A stretch of DNA of 64,000 nt. It comes from G013214665 sp964649815. GTDB taxonomy: Bacteria; Pseudomonadota; Alphaproteobacteria; Rhodobacterales; Rhodobacteraceae. Shown piece by piece: positions 9,245 to 17,840 of this stretch. The translations under genes were made by a program, and so were the position numbers. The notes beneath the pieces were generated by a model that had not been told where the DNA came from, did no database searches, and saw only the letters and a program-made list of their open reading frames with translations. Each line of letters opens with the position of its first letter. The first letter of the stretch is position 1. The stretch spans positions 1 through 64,000 of the forward strand of contig CAZYQC010000001.1 in the NCBI GenBank assembly GCA_964649815.1. Reading direction: 5' to 3'.

Positions 9245-10105
9245 CTACTCAGCCGCCACCGGCATGCGGGCGCTGCGCGCATCAAGCCGTCTGCGGATCA
9301 TCTCGGCGATCAGGATGCCTGCAGGCGCCGAGCCCCAGATGCAAATTTGGATCGCCAACGCTTCGACATCGCGGAAAAGCGGATCGATCACAAAGAGCAA
9401 GACGCGAAACAGCCAGAACGAGCCCCACATCGAGCCCACAAAACGCCACATCCAGACGCGGTGCTGCGCGAGGTCGCGCTTGCGGACGGCCAGCACGCCC
9501 ATGACCGCAGTCGCATAGACAAACACCGACATTGAGAAAAAGCCCCAGGTCGACAAAGCACCGCCGTATTCGCCAACCGGTCCGTGTTGCGCCGCAAGAA
9601 TGGTGGCACAGCCGACACCAACAGTCAGAACAGCAAAGCTAACGCGGCCGATGAACCCGTGATTGATCCCGCGACCACCGGGGAAAAACATCTGTACGTG
9701 CATGAGGACGAACACAATGGAGTTGCAGATGACATGACCCAAAAGCAAAGCCGACCGCATCTCTGGTCCGTTTGCAAAACGGTCATAAAAGGCAACGCCC
9801 CAAGCGGGATGGTTCGTGTAGGTTTCACCCCAAACCGAACAGGCATTGTCCGGGCATGTGGAAACCGCACGCGCGCCAACTGAATCGTTCAGGCCAAAGT
9901 TGATCAGAACGTCGTAAATACCGACAAAATTGGCGATCGCTGCTGCGGGACCGTTAATGACATACCCCAGGTTCAGGTACAGCATCAGGAGAATGCCAAA
10001 GAGCAGAACTGGCAAAAACCTTCTGCTCAGAACGGCGTAGACGGCAAGTCCAGCCCAGATGACCAGGCCTACGAAGACTGATATCACACCCAATGGTAAC
10101 GTCAT
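9245..10105 (-). CDS. Polytopic membrane protein, DUF2306-like
   Basis: A 286-residue inner-membrane protein with about seven or eight hydrophobic segments. Two lie at the N-terminus (residues 5-50), followed by a short loop with two Cys (CPDNAC, near 105) and a second block of helices from about 120 to 265. Conserved-looking His residues within or near helices (LLGHVICN, LMHVQMF, INHGFIGR) recall DUF2306-type proteins, for which haem or metal binding has been suspected; that is inference. A GGGGAG ribosome binding site lies six bases before the ATG. It follows the acyl-CoA synthetase gene on the same strand with about a 105-bp gap, so co-transcription is possible. The role is unknown. Confidence 0.7.
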   Translation of the reverse strand: MTLPLGVISVFVGLVIWAGLAVYAVLSRRFLPVLLFGILLMLYLNLGYVINGPAAAIANFVGIYDVLINFGLNDSVGARAVSTCPDNACSVWGETYTNHPAWGVAFYDRFANGPEMRSALLLGHVICNSIVFVLMHVQMFFPGGRGINHGFIGRVSFAVLTVGVGCATILAAQHGPVGEYGGALSTWGFFSMSVFVYATAVMGVLAVRKRDLAQHRVWMWRFVGSMWGSFWLFRVLLFVIDPLFRDVEALAIQICIWGSAPAGILIAEMIRRRLDARSARMPVAAE

Positions 10106-10210
10106 TTCGTTCTCCCCAACCGAAACGAGTGACCATCACGCTCGCACAGAGGTGTGCGCCAAAGCAATGGTTTTGGAGTGCCGCGCCGCGCGCCCCGCAA
10201 CGACGCAGCC

Positions 10211-12076
10211 TCAGGCGCTGACGTTCACGCGCGTTTCAAACAAGAATTCTCCGAGCTTTTGTTCCACTTGCGGCTGCGCCGTTGCATCATCGGCTGACAG
10301 ACCGACTGTCACGCAAAGCCCACGCGGCCCACCGGCTTCTGCGTGCACATGCGCATCCGGCAGGTTCAGGTCTTCACGCAGCAGATGTGAAACAACCAAT
10401 CGCGCAGCCTCGCACCGGAGGCTTGGCTTGAAAATCTTGCCGACGGAAGTCAGCGGAATTTCATCGACGATCTCCATTACCTTTGGCCAAGCAGGCCTTT
10501 CATCAATCGTCAGACGCGCGTGTTCCATTAGCGCGTCGAGAGAAACGTTCGATGACGGATGAACCTGAACGAAACATATCGGCAATTCTCCAGCATACGG
10601 ATCTGGCATCCCAACTGCAGCCGCCAAAGCTACGGCAGGATGTGTGCTCAGCGCATTTTCGATCATTGCCGGATCGATATTGTGGCCACTTCGGATGATC
10701 AGATCCTTTGAGCGCCCAGCAACGTAAAGACATCCCGTGTCATCTTTATATCCAAGATCGCCTGAATTCAGAATCTCACCTTCAAACACGTCTTTGTTGT
10801 GTTTGGGATCGCTATAGCCCGGAGAAACGTGCGGGCCTTTGATCACGATGACGCCGATTTCACCGGTTTCACAGATATCTCCCAGACCGCCGTCTGGCTC
10901 GAGCTTGCGCACGTCTACATCGGTGTAAGGCAGCGCCCACCCGACCGAGCCGGTCGTACTGGCACCGCCCAGCGGATCGATGCTGATCAAGCCAGACGCC
11001 TCGGTCATGCCCAGGATTTCATAAAGTGGACAGCCTGTGACTTCTTTGAACTTCTGACCGACGGCGGGCGGTAGCAGTGAAGCGCCAGTGGCCCCCGCGC
11101 GCACGCGAGATATGTCGTGCGCGCCGACTGGCGTTTGCAGGATCGCGCCGATTGCAGTCGGAACTCCGCCAACAATTGTCACCTTGTAGTCAGCGACAAG
11201 GCGCCAAAAACTTGCCACGACCGCCGGATTTCGCAGGCCGGACGGCGTCATCACCAGCAATTCCACACCGGCCATAAAGCAACTAAGCCCGCCTACAATT
11301 GTTCCGGCGACGTGAAACAAGGGGAAAGTCGCTGTAAACACGTCATCAGCGCGGAAACCACACATAACAGCGCCGCCAAATGCCGAGACCAGTTGGCTGC
11401 GGTGGGTGTGTGCAACGAGCTTGGGTACACCTGTCGTGCCGCCGGTGTGAAAGTAGGCCGCCACATCATCGCCGCTGCGTGCTGTGCCAAACGTCAAATG
11501 ATCATCAGGCTGGGCCATCAAAGCACTGGCAAAATCCACCGCGCCGTCTTCTGGTGGCGTGCCGGGAGGCGAAACGCGGACCAAAATGAGGTCTGGGATC
11601 TGCGCGCGCAGGGCCAGAGCCTTTTCCCAGATATCCAACTGTGGATGTGGGCCCAAGGCAACGAGGATCTTGGCGCCTGAGGTTTTGAGGAGTTCCCCAA
11701 TGCTCTCGGGCTGCAAAAGAAAATTGATCGGAACCGCATAGCCAACTGTTTCTGCGCCCCACAATGTGACGTGGGTTTCGACCAGTGCGGGCAGCATATA
11801 CGCAACACCCGGGGCGTCGCCGCCAATTTCGGCAAACAGATTTGCCGCGCGTTTGATTTGACTGAACAGTTGGCCATAACTCACGCAGCGGGGCTGTTCG
11901 TCTTCTGCGCCTGTCATCAACATCGTCAATGCCGTGGCGTCCGAATCGCGCTCGGCGCTGTTGGCGAAAACGTCCAGGATGCTTTGCTCGGGCAACCGCG
12001 CGTCCAGCGACATTTCAGCCTCGAACTTTCTCACATCGCCTTGTGTTTTGATCGGCTCTGATCCCAGATTTGCCAT
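10211..12076 (-). CDS. Acyl-CoA synthetase (AMP-forming)
   Basis: A 621-residue member of the ANL adenylating enzymes. The P-loop-like signature FHTGGTTGVPKL is at about 209-220. LYEILGMTEASGL is the A5 motif, SGDLGYKDDTGCLYVAGR the A7/A8 hinge, and a Lys near the C-terminus (TSVGKIFKPSLR) is the expected catalytic lysine. It would activate a carboxylic acid to acyl-AMP and then acyl-CoA, and the length and motifs fit medium- or long-chain fatty or aryl acids. An AAGGAGG ribosome binding site lies five bases before the ATG. The neighbours do not reveal the substrate. Confidence 0.88.
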   Translation of the reverse strand: MANLGSEPIKTQGDVRKFEAEMSLDARLPEQSILDVFANSAERDSDATALTMLMTGAEDEQPRCVSYGQLFSQIKRAANLFAEIGGDAPGVAYMLPALVETHVTLWGAETVGYAVPINFLLQPESIGELLKTSGAKILVALGPHPQLDIWEKALALRAQIPDLILVRVSPPGTPPEDGAVDFASALMAQPDDHLTFGTARSGDDVAAYFHTGGTTGVPKLVAHTHRSQLVSAFGGAVMCGFRADDVFTATFPLFHVAGTIVGGLSCFMAGVELLVMTPSGLRNPAVVASFWRLVADYKVTIVGGVPTAIGAILQTPVGAHDISRVRAGATGASLLPPAVGQKFKEVTGCPLYEILGMTEASGLISIDPLGGASTTGSVGWALPYTDVDVRKLEPDGGLGDICETGEIGVIVIKGPHVSPGYSDPKHNKDVFEGEILNSGDLGYKDDTGCLYVAGRSKDLIIRSGHNIDPAMIENALSTHPAVALAAAVGMPDPYAGELPICFVQVHPSSNVSLDALMEHARLTIDERPAWPKVMEIVDEIPLTSVGKIFKPSLRCEAARLVVSHLLREDLNLPDAHVHAEAGGPRGLCVTVGLSADDATAQPQVEQKLGEFLFETRVNVSA

Positions 12077-12231
12077 GCGGGCCTCCTTGCAGCTTGGTTT
12101 CAGGATAGCCGAGCGATGATCAAACTACCAAATGCTACGCTATTGATTGGCGCTTGGGGCCAGGCGGCACGGTCAAATTGATTGAAGTTCTGCGACGTTG
12201 AATCCACATTCATAGACCAGCAAAACATACG

Positions 12232-12774
12232 TTAGCCTTGTTTTTTTCGCTCTTCCAAGGCGCGGCTCAAGCGTTCCAATAGCTCCGCCAGCTTGATGCG
12301 ATCGCTTTCTGGCAGGACGTCCGCGAAGAGCGCAGTGTTCGTGTCGACCAGCTTGTCGATGATCTCTTCGACCAGGTCCGCCCCTTTCGCCGTTAGCCGG
12401 ACAAGCGTGCTGCGGGCATCGTCGGGATTGGGCAACCGTTCAACCAGGCCCTTGTCCGTGAGGCCCCTCAGCATCTTGGCCATGCCGCTCGAACTGGCTT
12501 GGGTTGCGGCGTAAAGCTCGGTCGGGCTCATCGTGAAGGTTTCGTTTGTAAAGCGCAGCGCACGCAAGACCAAGAACTGGGTCCAGGAAACACCGAACTG
12601 GCCGGCCACCTTACTGTCGCTGTCCCAAACGAAATTGCGACTGCGAAAGAGCCCCGAGACGATACGCGTTGTTGTGTTCGGCGTGACCGACCAATGTCTT
12701 GGTTTTGCCTTTGGCAAAGACGCTCTCCTCTGAAAGGTGGGCACAAATTGCCCGGAACCACTTGCGGTCGACAA
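12232..12774 (-). CDS. MarR-family transcriptional regulator
   Basis: A 180-residue winged-helix repressor. The core has the MarR layout: FGVSWTQFLVLRALRF, the recognition region LYAATQASSSGMAKMLRGL, then the wing VERLPNPDDARSTLVRLT and a C-terminal dimerisation helix. About 35 residues precede the usual MarR N-terminus, so the TTG start at 12774 is uncertain and a downstream start is possible. It is divergent from the small membrane protein at 12818, and an 18-bp perfect palindrome sits between them only 10 bp from this start. That strongly suggests self-repression together with control of the neighbour. The ligand is unknown. Confidence 0.88.
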   Translation of the reverse strand: MSTASGSGQFVPTFQRRASLPKAKPRHWSVTPNTTTRIVSGLFRSRNFVWDSDSKVAGQFGVSWTQFLVLRALRFTNETFTMSPTELYAATQASSSGMAKMLRGLTDKGLVERLPNPDDARSTLVRLTAKGADLVEEIIDKLVDTNTALFADVLPESDRIKLAELLERLSRALEERKKQG

Positions 12775-12784
12775 GATGTAAATA

Positions 12785-12802
12785 TATCTCTCTAGAGAGA
12801 TA
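12785..12802. promoter_or_regulatory. Perfect 18-bp palindrome, probable MarR operator
   Basis: TATCTCTCTAGAGAGATA is identical on both strands. It lies in the 43-bp gap between the divergent marR-type gene and the small membrane protein gene, overlapping where the two leaders and ribosome binding sites must be. MarR dimers typically bind palindromes of 16-20 bp placed this way. The palindrome is seen directly; binding is inferred. Confidence 0.8.
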
Positions 12803-12817
12803 ACAGGAGAAAAGATC

Positions 12818-13207
12818 TTGGCACAGAAAAAACATGGATACGTTGTACGGGGTCTTCTGGGCCTTCTGGCCGTTGTGATGCTTGTCTTTACATTGCCCGC
12901 TTACCTAAACACCGCCGCCAATCCGGGCTTGGCCAATCTATCCGGAGAAACCGCAACACTTGGGTCAGTCGCAGGTGCATTTTTGGCGCGCCAACTGGCC
13001 CTTGCCCTTATCGCGCTTTACGGCGCATTGAGCGGGATGACACAGCCAGTGCTAATCGGCGCTTTCGGCATCGCCTTTTTGAATTTGCACGATGCCCTCT
13101 TCCTCTCTGCTTTTGGAAACGGCGGCCCAGGTGCATTTGCGGGGCTGATCTTGGGCGGCCTGGCCGTCGTTGTCATGGCATTGACATGGCGAGGCGCGAG
13201 AACATGA
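12818..13207 (+). CDS. Small four-helix membrane protein
   Basis: A 129-residue inner-membrane protein with four hydrophobic segments (about 10-28, 50-72, 76-92 and 100-122). The overall size and layout resemble DoxX-like or DUF4345-like small membrane proteins, but I cannot place it firmly. It begins with TTG at 12818, supported by AGGAG eight bases upstream. Position and palindrome suggest repression by the divergent MarR protein, as is common for small membrane proteins linked to drug, solvent or oxidative stress. No catalytic motif is visible. Confidence 0.65.
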   Translation: MAQKKHGYVVRGLLGLLAVVMLVFTLPAYLNTAANPGLANLSGETATLGSVAGAFLARQLALALIALYGALSGMTQPVLIGAFGIAFLNLHDALFLSAFGNGGPGAFAGLILGGLAVVVMALTWRGART

Positions 13208-13306
13208 ACCACGCCGTCTTCGGGGCGAGCCAGCGGTTCGATTAACGCCGTTGCGTGAAGCATGCTGCACATCGCACGAATTTCCGACTTTGTATTTCCG
13301 ACACCG

Positions 13307-13867
13307 CTACTTCAACAACTCAGTTGCTGAAGTTTTGAGAACAGCAAGGTAATGTTCGAGCTCTTCACGCGACTGCGATAATCGTTTTGCGTTCATTGCC
13401 GAAGTCACGACAAACTGAGCGAAATCCTTAGGCCGAAGCTTTAACGCTTCCAAACCTGGCGCACCTTCGAAGGCTTGGCCAACGGCTTCGATCTCCGCGT
13501 TGCGCATCGCGTCTATGGCCGATTGGCTTGCTTCCCCCAAGGCGGTTTCAAAGGCCTGCGCATCCGGCGATTGATGCAACATGTCGAAACCGGCGAGCAC
13601 CAATTTTTCAAAGAAGACTTCCAATCTGTTGGGCAATGCAGGCGTTGACGCCCATTCGTCTGTCACCGATTTGATGGCGGCGGATTTCGCCAAGCGAATG
13701 GCTCCACCCAGAGCAGCATCTTTGTTTCGAAACGTGGCGTAAAGGGTAGGTTTCGAAACGCCGGCTTCTGCGGCGATTTCCTCCATCGTAGTTTTGCGAA
13801 CACCGAACCTTTGGAAGACTGCAAGGGCTGCTCGGGCGAACTTTTGCTCAGTTTCTGGCATTTCCAT
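13307..13867 (-). CDS. TetR-family transcriptional regulator
   Basis: A 186-residue TetR repressor. The N-terminal domain is textbook: FARAALAVFQRFGVRKTTM then EEIAAEAGVSKPTLYATF, with the helix-turn-helix at about 25-50. The C-terminal domain is helical and would bind a small ligand and form the dimer. The gene is divergent from the alpha/beta hydrolase pair, and the 87-bp gap contains an 11-bp inverted repeat, so it very likely controls both itself and the hydrolases. Two starts are possible (13867 or 13861); neither has a strong ribosome binding site. Confidence 0.9.
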   Translation of the reverse strand: MEMPETEQKFARAALAVFQRFGVRKTTMEEIAAEAGVSKPTLYATFRNKDAALGGAIRLAKSAAIKSVTDEWASTPALPNRLEVFFEKLVLAGFDMLHQSPDAQAFETALGEASQSAIDAMRNAEIEAVGQAFEGAPGLEALKLRPKDFAQFVVTSAMNAKRLSQSREELEHYLAVLKTSATELLK

Positions 13868-13884
13868 CTTGACGAATTTCGTAC

Positions 13885-13910
13885 TTTCGTTAAATGACGA
13901 TTTAACGAAA
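13885..13910. promoter_or_regulatory. Inverted repeat, probable TetR operator
   Basis: The arms TTTCGTTAAAT and ATTTAACGAAA are exact reverse complements around a 4-bp spacer (GACG). The site is 18 bp upstream of the tetR-type start and about 45 bp upstream of the hydrolase start, a normal place for a shared TetR operator. The repeat is seen directly; the protein that binds it is inferred. Confidence 0.85.
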
Positions 13911-13954
13911 CAAATAAACTCGTAAAATCATCAACGCAACCCTTGGAGGACGCA

Positions 13955-14854
13955 ATGTTCGACCAAACTCAGATCACCATGCTGGAGACCCTTGCTCAGG
14001 GCCTTTCAAAACCGCCGCGCCTGCCGGTTCTTAGAACACCAAAAGACTATGGAATGGCGTTCGAAGACGTGTCTTTCACAGCGGAAGACGGAATTCGTGT
14101 TTCTGGTTGGTTCATGCCCGGAACGTCGGGGCATGTCATTTTGAGCAATCACTTTTCGCCGGGCAATAAGTACGGTTTCGCGGGCCACCTGGAGGGCTTA
14201 GACTTCGCGGGAGGATTCGAGGTCAACTTTCTGCCCCGATACAAAGCTTTGGTCGAAGCTGGCTACAGCGTTCTCGCTTACGATCTGCGCGGTCACGGAG
14301 ACAGTGGCGACGGCGAAGGTGGCATCTCTGGTGTTGGCTACTACGAATGGCAAGAGGTGCTTGCGGCACTGGCCTACGTGCGAAGCCGCAAAGATACCAA
14401 ATCCATTTCGCTCTACACCATGTGCATGGGCGCCAACGCGACCATGAATGCGATGGACCGGCATCCCGAAGCCTTTGACGGGGTTAAGTCCATGATCTGT
14501 ATTTCCCCTTTGAAGGGTCGAACGACGATTGAGCGAAACTGCGAACGGATGGGCATTGATGCTGACGAAGGCGTTGCAGCATTCGAACCCATTTACAAGG
14601 GCATCACCGGCCTGACTGTTGAAAACCACAACATCATCCCCAAAGCCGCCGCAATAAATTTGCCAACGTTCTTTGTGCAAATCCGCGATGACATGAATTC
14701 CCGCTGGGAGGACGTTCAAGCGATGTATGAATTGGCTCCTGTTGCAGACAAACAAATCCACTACATCGAGGGCACGCCCTGGCGGTTCAAAGGGTACCAA
14801 CACTTTTCAGACCACCCCGAGCAGATGCTCGCTTGGTTCAACGCACATAGCTGA
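13955..14854 (+). CDS. Alpha/beta hydrolase with cysteine nucleophile (first of pair)
   Basis: A 299-residue alpha/beta-hydrolase-fold protein. The oxyanion and core strand AYDLRGHGDSG lies at about 108-118. The nucleophile elbow reads TMCMGA with Cys157 where serine is usual, as in dienelactone hydrolase. A late His in GYQHFSDHPEQM is the probable catalytic histidine. There is no signal peptide, so it is cytoplasmic. The start at 13955 is chosen because GGAGG lies six bases upstream; a TTG 12 bp earlier would contain that site. It is followed 12 bp later by a paralogue. The substrate is unknown. Confidence 0.85.
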   Translation: MFDQTQITMLETLAQGLSKPPRLPVLRTPKDYGMAFEDVSFTAEDGIRVSGWFMPGTSGHVILSNHFSPGNKYGFAGHLEGLDFAGGFEVNFLPRYKALVEAGYSVLAYDLRGHGDSGDGEGGISGVGYYEWQEVLAALAYVRSRKDTKSISLYTMCMGANATMNAMDRHPEAFDGVKSMICISPLKGRTTIERNCERMGIDADEGVAAFEPIYKGITGLTVENHNIIPKAAAINLPTFFVQIRDDMNSRWEDVQAMYELAPVADKQIHYIEGTPWRFKGYQHFSDHPEQMLAWFNAHS

Positions 14855-14866
14855 GGAGATACGAAG

Positions 14867-15736
14867 ATGTTCGGCAACATGATTTCGAATATGATGGTGA
14901 AGCCTGGTCAATCACCGTTGTTCGACAGCCCTGAAGCTCATGGCCTCGACTACGAAAACGTTGAGTTCAAAGCGGAAGATGGCACCACGCTGCGCGGCTG
15001 GCTGATCAAGGGCGGCGAGGACAAAATCATCATGCAAAGCCACTTTGGAGTGCAGTGCAATCGGGGCGGATGGACGCCCAAAGGACACGGAATGATCACG
15101 CCCTGGAAGGAAGACATCCAGTTCCTTCGTCAGGCAAAGCACTTTGTGAAAGAAGGGTACTCGTTCCTGATGTACGACCTTCGCGGTCATGGCGAAAGCG
15201 ATGTGGGCCCAACGCCCTGGGTCAGCTGGGGGCCAGAAGAAGCAAAAGACGTTGTGGCTGCCGTTGACTTCGCATCGGCGCGATTCCCACAAGCGTCCGT
15301 AGGCCTGCTCAGCATTTGCATGGGAGCGGCTTCGACGACCTACGCCTATGGCAGGGAGAACGGTCTGGCCAATCGCATTCAAATCAAAGCGATGGTTGCG
15401 GTGCAGCCGCTGCTCTACACCTGTTTCATCGACGCTCTGGGAATGCCCGGATTTCTTGCCCGAGCAGGCGAGCGTGTCAGCAATGAGCGCCTCGGGTTTG
15501 ACATGGCCGAGCCAAACTTCATCGAAAATGCGGCCCAAGTTTCAGTCCCAACAATGGTCGTGCAAAACCAAAACGACCCGTGGACGAAGATGGAGATGGT
15601 CCAGGAGTACTATGATGCGCTCACAGTCGAAAAGGAGCTCAAGATGCTCGACATAGAGAAGAGCCGCTTTGCAGCATACAATTGGGCCGGGACAAATTCG
15701 GCGGAAGTTCGTAGTTGGTTTGACCGCTTCATGTGA
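14867..15736 (+). CDS. Alpha/beta hydrolase with cysteine nucleophile (second of pair)
   Basis: A 289-residue paralogue of the preceding gene, with the same sequence landmarks: FKAEDGTTLRGWLIKGG near the N-terminus, MYDLRGHGESD at about 102-112, and the nucleophile elbow LLSICMGAAS with Cys151. GAGGAGAT lies just before the ATG, and the gene is only 12 bp from its partner, so both belong to one operon under the TetR-type regulator. The C-terminal histidine region of the first copy is not matched clearly here (the end reads KSRFAAYNWAGTNSAEVRSW). This copy may therefore be altered in catalysis, or may form a heteromer with the first. Confidence 0.82.
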   Translation: MFGNMISNMMVKPGQSPLFDSPEAHGLDYENVEFKAEDGTTLRGWLIKGGEDKIIMQSHFGVQCNRGGWTPKGHGMITPWKEDIQFLRQAKHFVKEGYSFLMYDLRGHGESDVGPTPWVSWGPEEAKDVVAAVDFASARFPQASVGLLSICMGAASTTYAYGRENGLANRIQIKAMVAVQPLLYTCFIDALGMPGFLARAGERVSNERLGFDMAEPNFIENAAQVSVPTMVVQNQNDPWTKMEMVQEYYDALTVEKELKMLDIEKSRFAAYNWAGTNSAEVRSWFDRFM

Positions 15737-15898
15737 GAGATTGGCACCGCAACAATAGCAACGGACGTTGGCGCAGCCGCGCCCACAATGGCAACTCTGT
15801 CGGCACCCCAACCACCTACACATTTTGCAAAAACCAATAAACCTCAGGCTCAAACCACCCAAAGCTGCGCTCTGCGCAAAAACCCATTGCGCCGCCCG

Positions 15899-16540
15899 CT
15901 AATACAACCGGTTTTCGCCATCCCTAACGACGATGCCATCAACATCCGCGACCGGATCGGGCAAGCTGCCGTGTACTTTCAGGAACTCTCCAGCAGACGG
16001 CACGCCACTCAGGTCTGGCCATGCGTCACGCTCCCACATGCCCGCGCGAACAAAGGCTTTGGGGCAGTGGCTTAGCAGTGCGGTGACGTGCACCAGGATA
16101 GCGAGGTCTGGAACGTGGCCGCGGACTTCCATTTGGTTCATCAACTCGGTGTCGCGAACAATGCGTGCTTGCCCGGATATACGCAGGCTGTCCTTGTGGC
16201 CGGGGATGATAAAGTAAAGTCCAACTCCGGGGTCGCGCAGAATGTTCTCGAACGCATCTGCCCGATTGTTGCCCAGCCTGTCAGGCAAGGCGATGACCCG
16301 GTCGTTTAGTATCTGGACGAAACCTGGCGGATCGCCCCGTGGCGTCATGTCGACACCACCGTCCGGGCGCCGAGTTGCCAGCACCACCATAGAAGACGCC
16401 GCAATAAAGCGACGGGCCAGGTCATCGACGTGGTCGATGACTTTGTTTGCCACAAAGCGAGACGGCGGGTTGCGGTAGGTGCGCAGGCCCTCTTGCGTTG
16501 TGATTTCCTCTTCGACGGAAATTCCAAAGACATCAGCCAT
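15899..16540 (-). CDS. Pyridoxamine 5'-phosphate oxidase-like flavoprotein
   Basis: A 213-residue protein of the split-barrel flavin-binding (PNPOx-like) superfamily. The core features are FIAASSMVVLATRRPDGGVD, RGDPPGFVQILNDRVIALPD and the following GNNRADAFENILRDPGVGLYF strand set, which form the FMN site. Members include general stress flavoproteins and F420- or FMN-dependent reductases, so a specific reaction is not assigned. The start at 16540 (MADVFG) is supported by GAGGTG five bases upstream. It lies 8 bp after the DUF4242 gene and is clearly in the same operon. Confidence 0.82.
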   Translation of the reverse strand: MADVFGISVEEEITTQEGLRTYRNPPSRFVANKVIDHVDDLARRFIAASSMVVLATRRPDGGVDMTPRGDPPGFVQILNDRVIALPDRLGNNRADAFENILRDPGVGLYFIIPGHKDSLRISGQARIVRDTELMNQMEVRGHVPDLAILVHVTALLSHCPKAFVRAGMWERDAWPDLSGVPSAGEFLKVHGSLPDPVADVDGIVVRDGENRLY

Positions 16541-16548
16541 GTCGCACC

Positions 16549-16824
16549 TCACGCCAGTGCCGAAGCAGGATCCATCACGCGATCGACAGGGTAGATCGCA
16601 GTAATTGGAATGCCGCTGATCTCCGAGTGTTTGCGGATCGCGGCCTCATCATCGGCCAAGTAGACGCAGAAAATCTTGTCGCCAGCGACGTGGCTTTGTT
16701 GCCATTGGACTGTGGGTGCGAGTTGGGCCAAGGCCGCGTTGGAGTTTTGAGCGGCGGCGACAGCGTCCGCGTCACTCATTTGTCCCGCAGCGGGAATGTC
16801 TCTTTCGATCACGTATTTCTTCAT
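16549..16824 (-). CDS. DUF4242-type small protein
   Basis: A 91-residue cytoplasmic protein resembling the DUF4242 (ferredoxin-like fold) family: KKYVIERDIPAAG, then WQQSHVAGDKIFCVYLADDE and a C-terminal ISGIPITAIYPVD strand. The start at 16824 is the second of two adjacent ATG codons, chosen because AGGAGG is properly spaced only from it. Related proteins have been described as metal-binding (nickel) small domains, but nothing here proves that. It is divergent from the HxlR-type regulator and precedes the flavoprotein gene. Confidence 0.75.
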   Translation of the reverse strand: MKKYVIERDIPAAGQMSDADAVAAAQNSNAALAQLAPTVQWQQSHVAGDKIFCVYLADDEAAIRKHSEISGIPITAIYPVDRVMDPASALA

Positions 16825-16966
16825 CATGTCCTCCTGACGGCCGCCACGATTGGCGACGCATGGCCAATCTTTGCGAATCTGGTGGTGTGTCATCCAGTCC
16901 GGTTTTCGAACTGGTTCTACGATTTGGCGCTGATAAGATCTTGCAAAGTCAGAGGGGGAAAAGGAT

Positions 16967-17686
16967 ATGCAAAAGCGACCGCACTACGGACAATATTGTC
17001 CGCTCTCGATGGCGGCAGAGATCTTGGGGACCCGGTGGACCTTGTTGCTGTTGCGCGAATTGCTGGAGGGCTCAACTCAGTTCAACGATATCGCGCGCGG
17101 CGTACCACTCATGTCGCGCAGCATGCTGTCCCAACGCCTGAAAGAGCTTGAAGCGGCTGGCCTCATCACCAGAGAAGCGCAGGGCCGCGGCAGGCCAACG
17201 CATTATCGCCTGACCGAAGCCGGCGAATGGCTTGGGCCGGTTGTGCGCAGCGTGGCTGAGTGGGGTCAGGAGTGGATCGACACCGAACCATCGCTCGAGG
17301 ATGTGGATACCGATTTCTTAATGTGGGACGTCCGCCGCAACTTGCGCCTGCCACAAAACCTGAGCAGCCCGTTCGTTCTGGAGTTCCACTTTCCCGACGG
17401 CCCGGACGGAAAAACAAACCATTGGCTTGTCTTTGAGAACGGCGAAATTGACATTTGCTACATCGATCCGGGTCATGATGTGGATGTGTCCATCGAGGCC
17501 GGTGTTCAGGATTTTACGCGGGTGTGGATGGGGTGGCTGTCCATCGCAGAGGCCCAAGAAACCGGACGTCTGCATGTTGACGGCCCTCCGCGATTTACTC
17601 GGGACATCCCCAATTGGTTGGGGTTAAGTTCAGTCTCCAAAATCGCGAAACGACCAGCAGAGCAGCGCGTGTTGCGATCCGGTTGA
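16967..17686 (+). CDS. HxlR-type regulator with SCP2-like C-terminal domain
   Basis: A 239-residue regulator. Residues 1-105 are a HxlR winged helix (CPLSMAAEILGTRWTLLLLR, then MSRSMLSQRLKELEAAGL and a wing GRGRPTHYRLTEAG). The C-terminal half (about 115-225) has the strands of an SCP2/sterol-carrier-like fold (NHWLVFENGEIDICYIDPG), which could bind a hydrophobic ligand. Plain HxlR proteins are about 110-150 residues long, so this is a fused, probably ligand-sensing form. A purine-rich GAGGGGGAAAAGG stretch precedes the ATG. It is divergent from the DUF4242/flavoprotein operon, which it presumably controls. Confidence 0.87.
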   Translation: MQKRPHYGQYCPLSMAAEILGTRWTLLLLRELLEGSTQFNDIARGVPLMSRSMLSQRLKELEAAGLITREAQGRGRPTHYRLTEAGEWLGPVVRSVAEWGQEWIDTEPSLEDVDTDFLMWDVRRNLRLPQNLSSPFVLEFHFPDGPDGKTNHWLVFENGEIDICYIDPGHDVDVSIEAGVQDFTRVWMGWLSIAEAQETGRLHVDGPPRFTRDIPNWLGLSSVSKIAKRPAEQRVLRSG

Positions 17687-17840
17687 CTTGGCGGGAACGA
17701 TGGCAAGGACAAACGCGTGATCGCGCAAAAGGATCGTCAGTGGCCTTGGCATAGCCGTCGTCCCATCTCGGCCGATGCTGCGCGCGACAGGAATCTCTGG
17801 TAGTTGATTTGCCAAAACTTACCGGTGCGGAGCGCTTGTG

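Noticed and set aside
14198..14803. 201-codon minus-strand frame
   Set aside because: It is antisense to the first alpha/beta hydrolase, which has full family motifs and a ribosome binding site.
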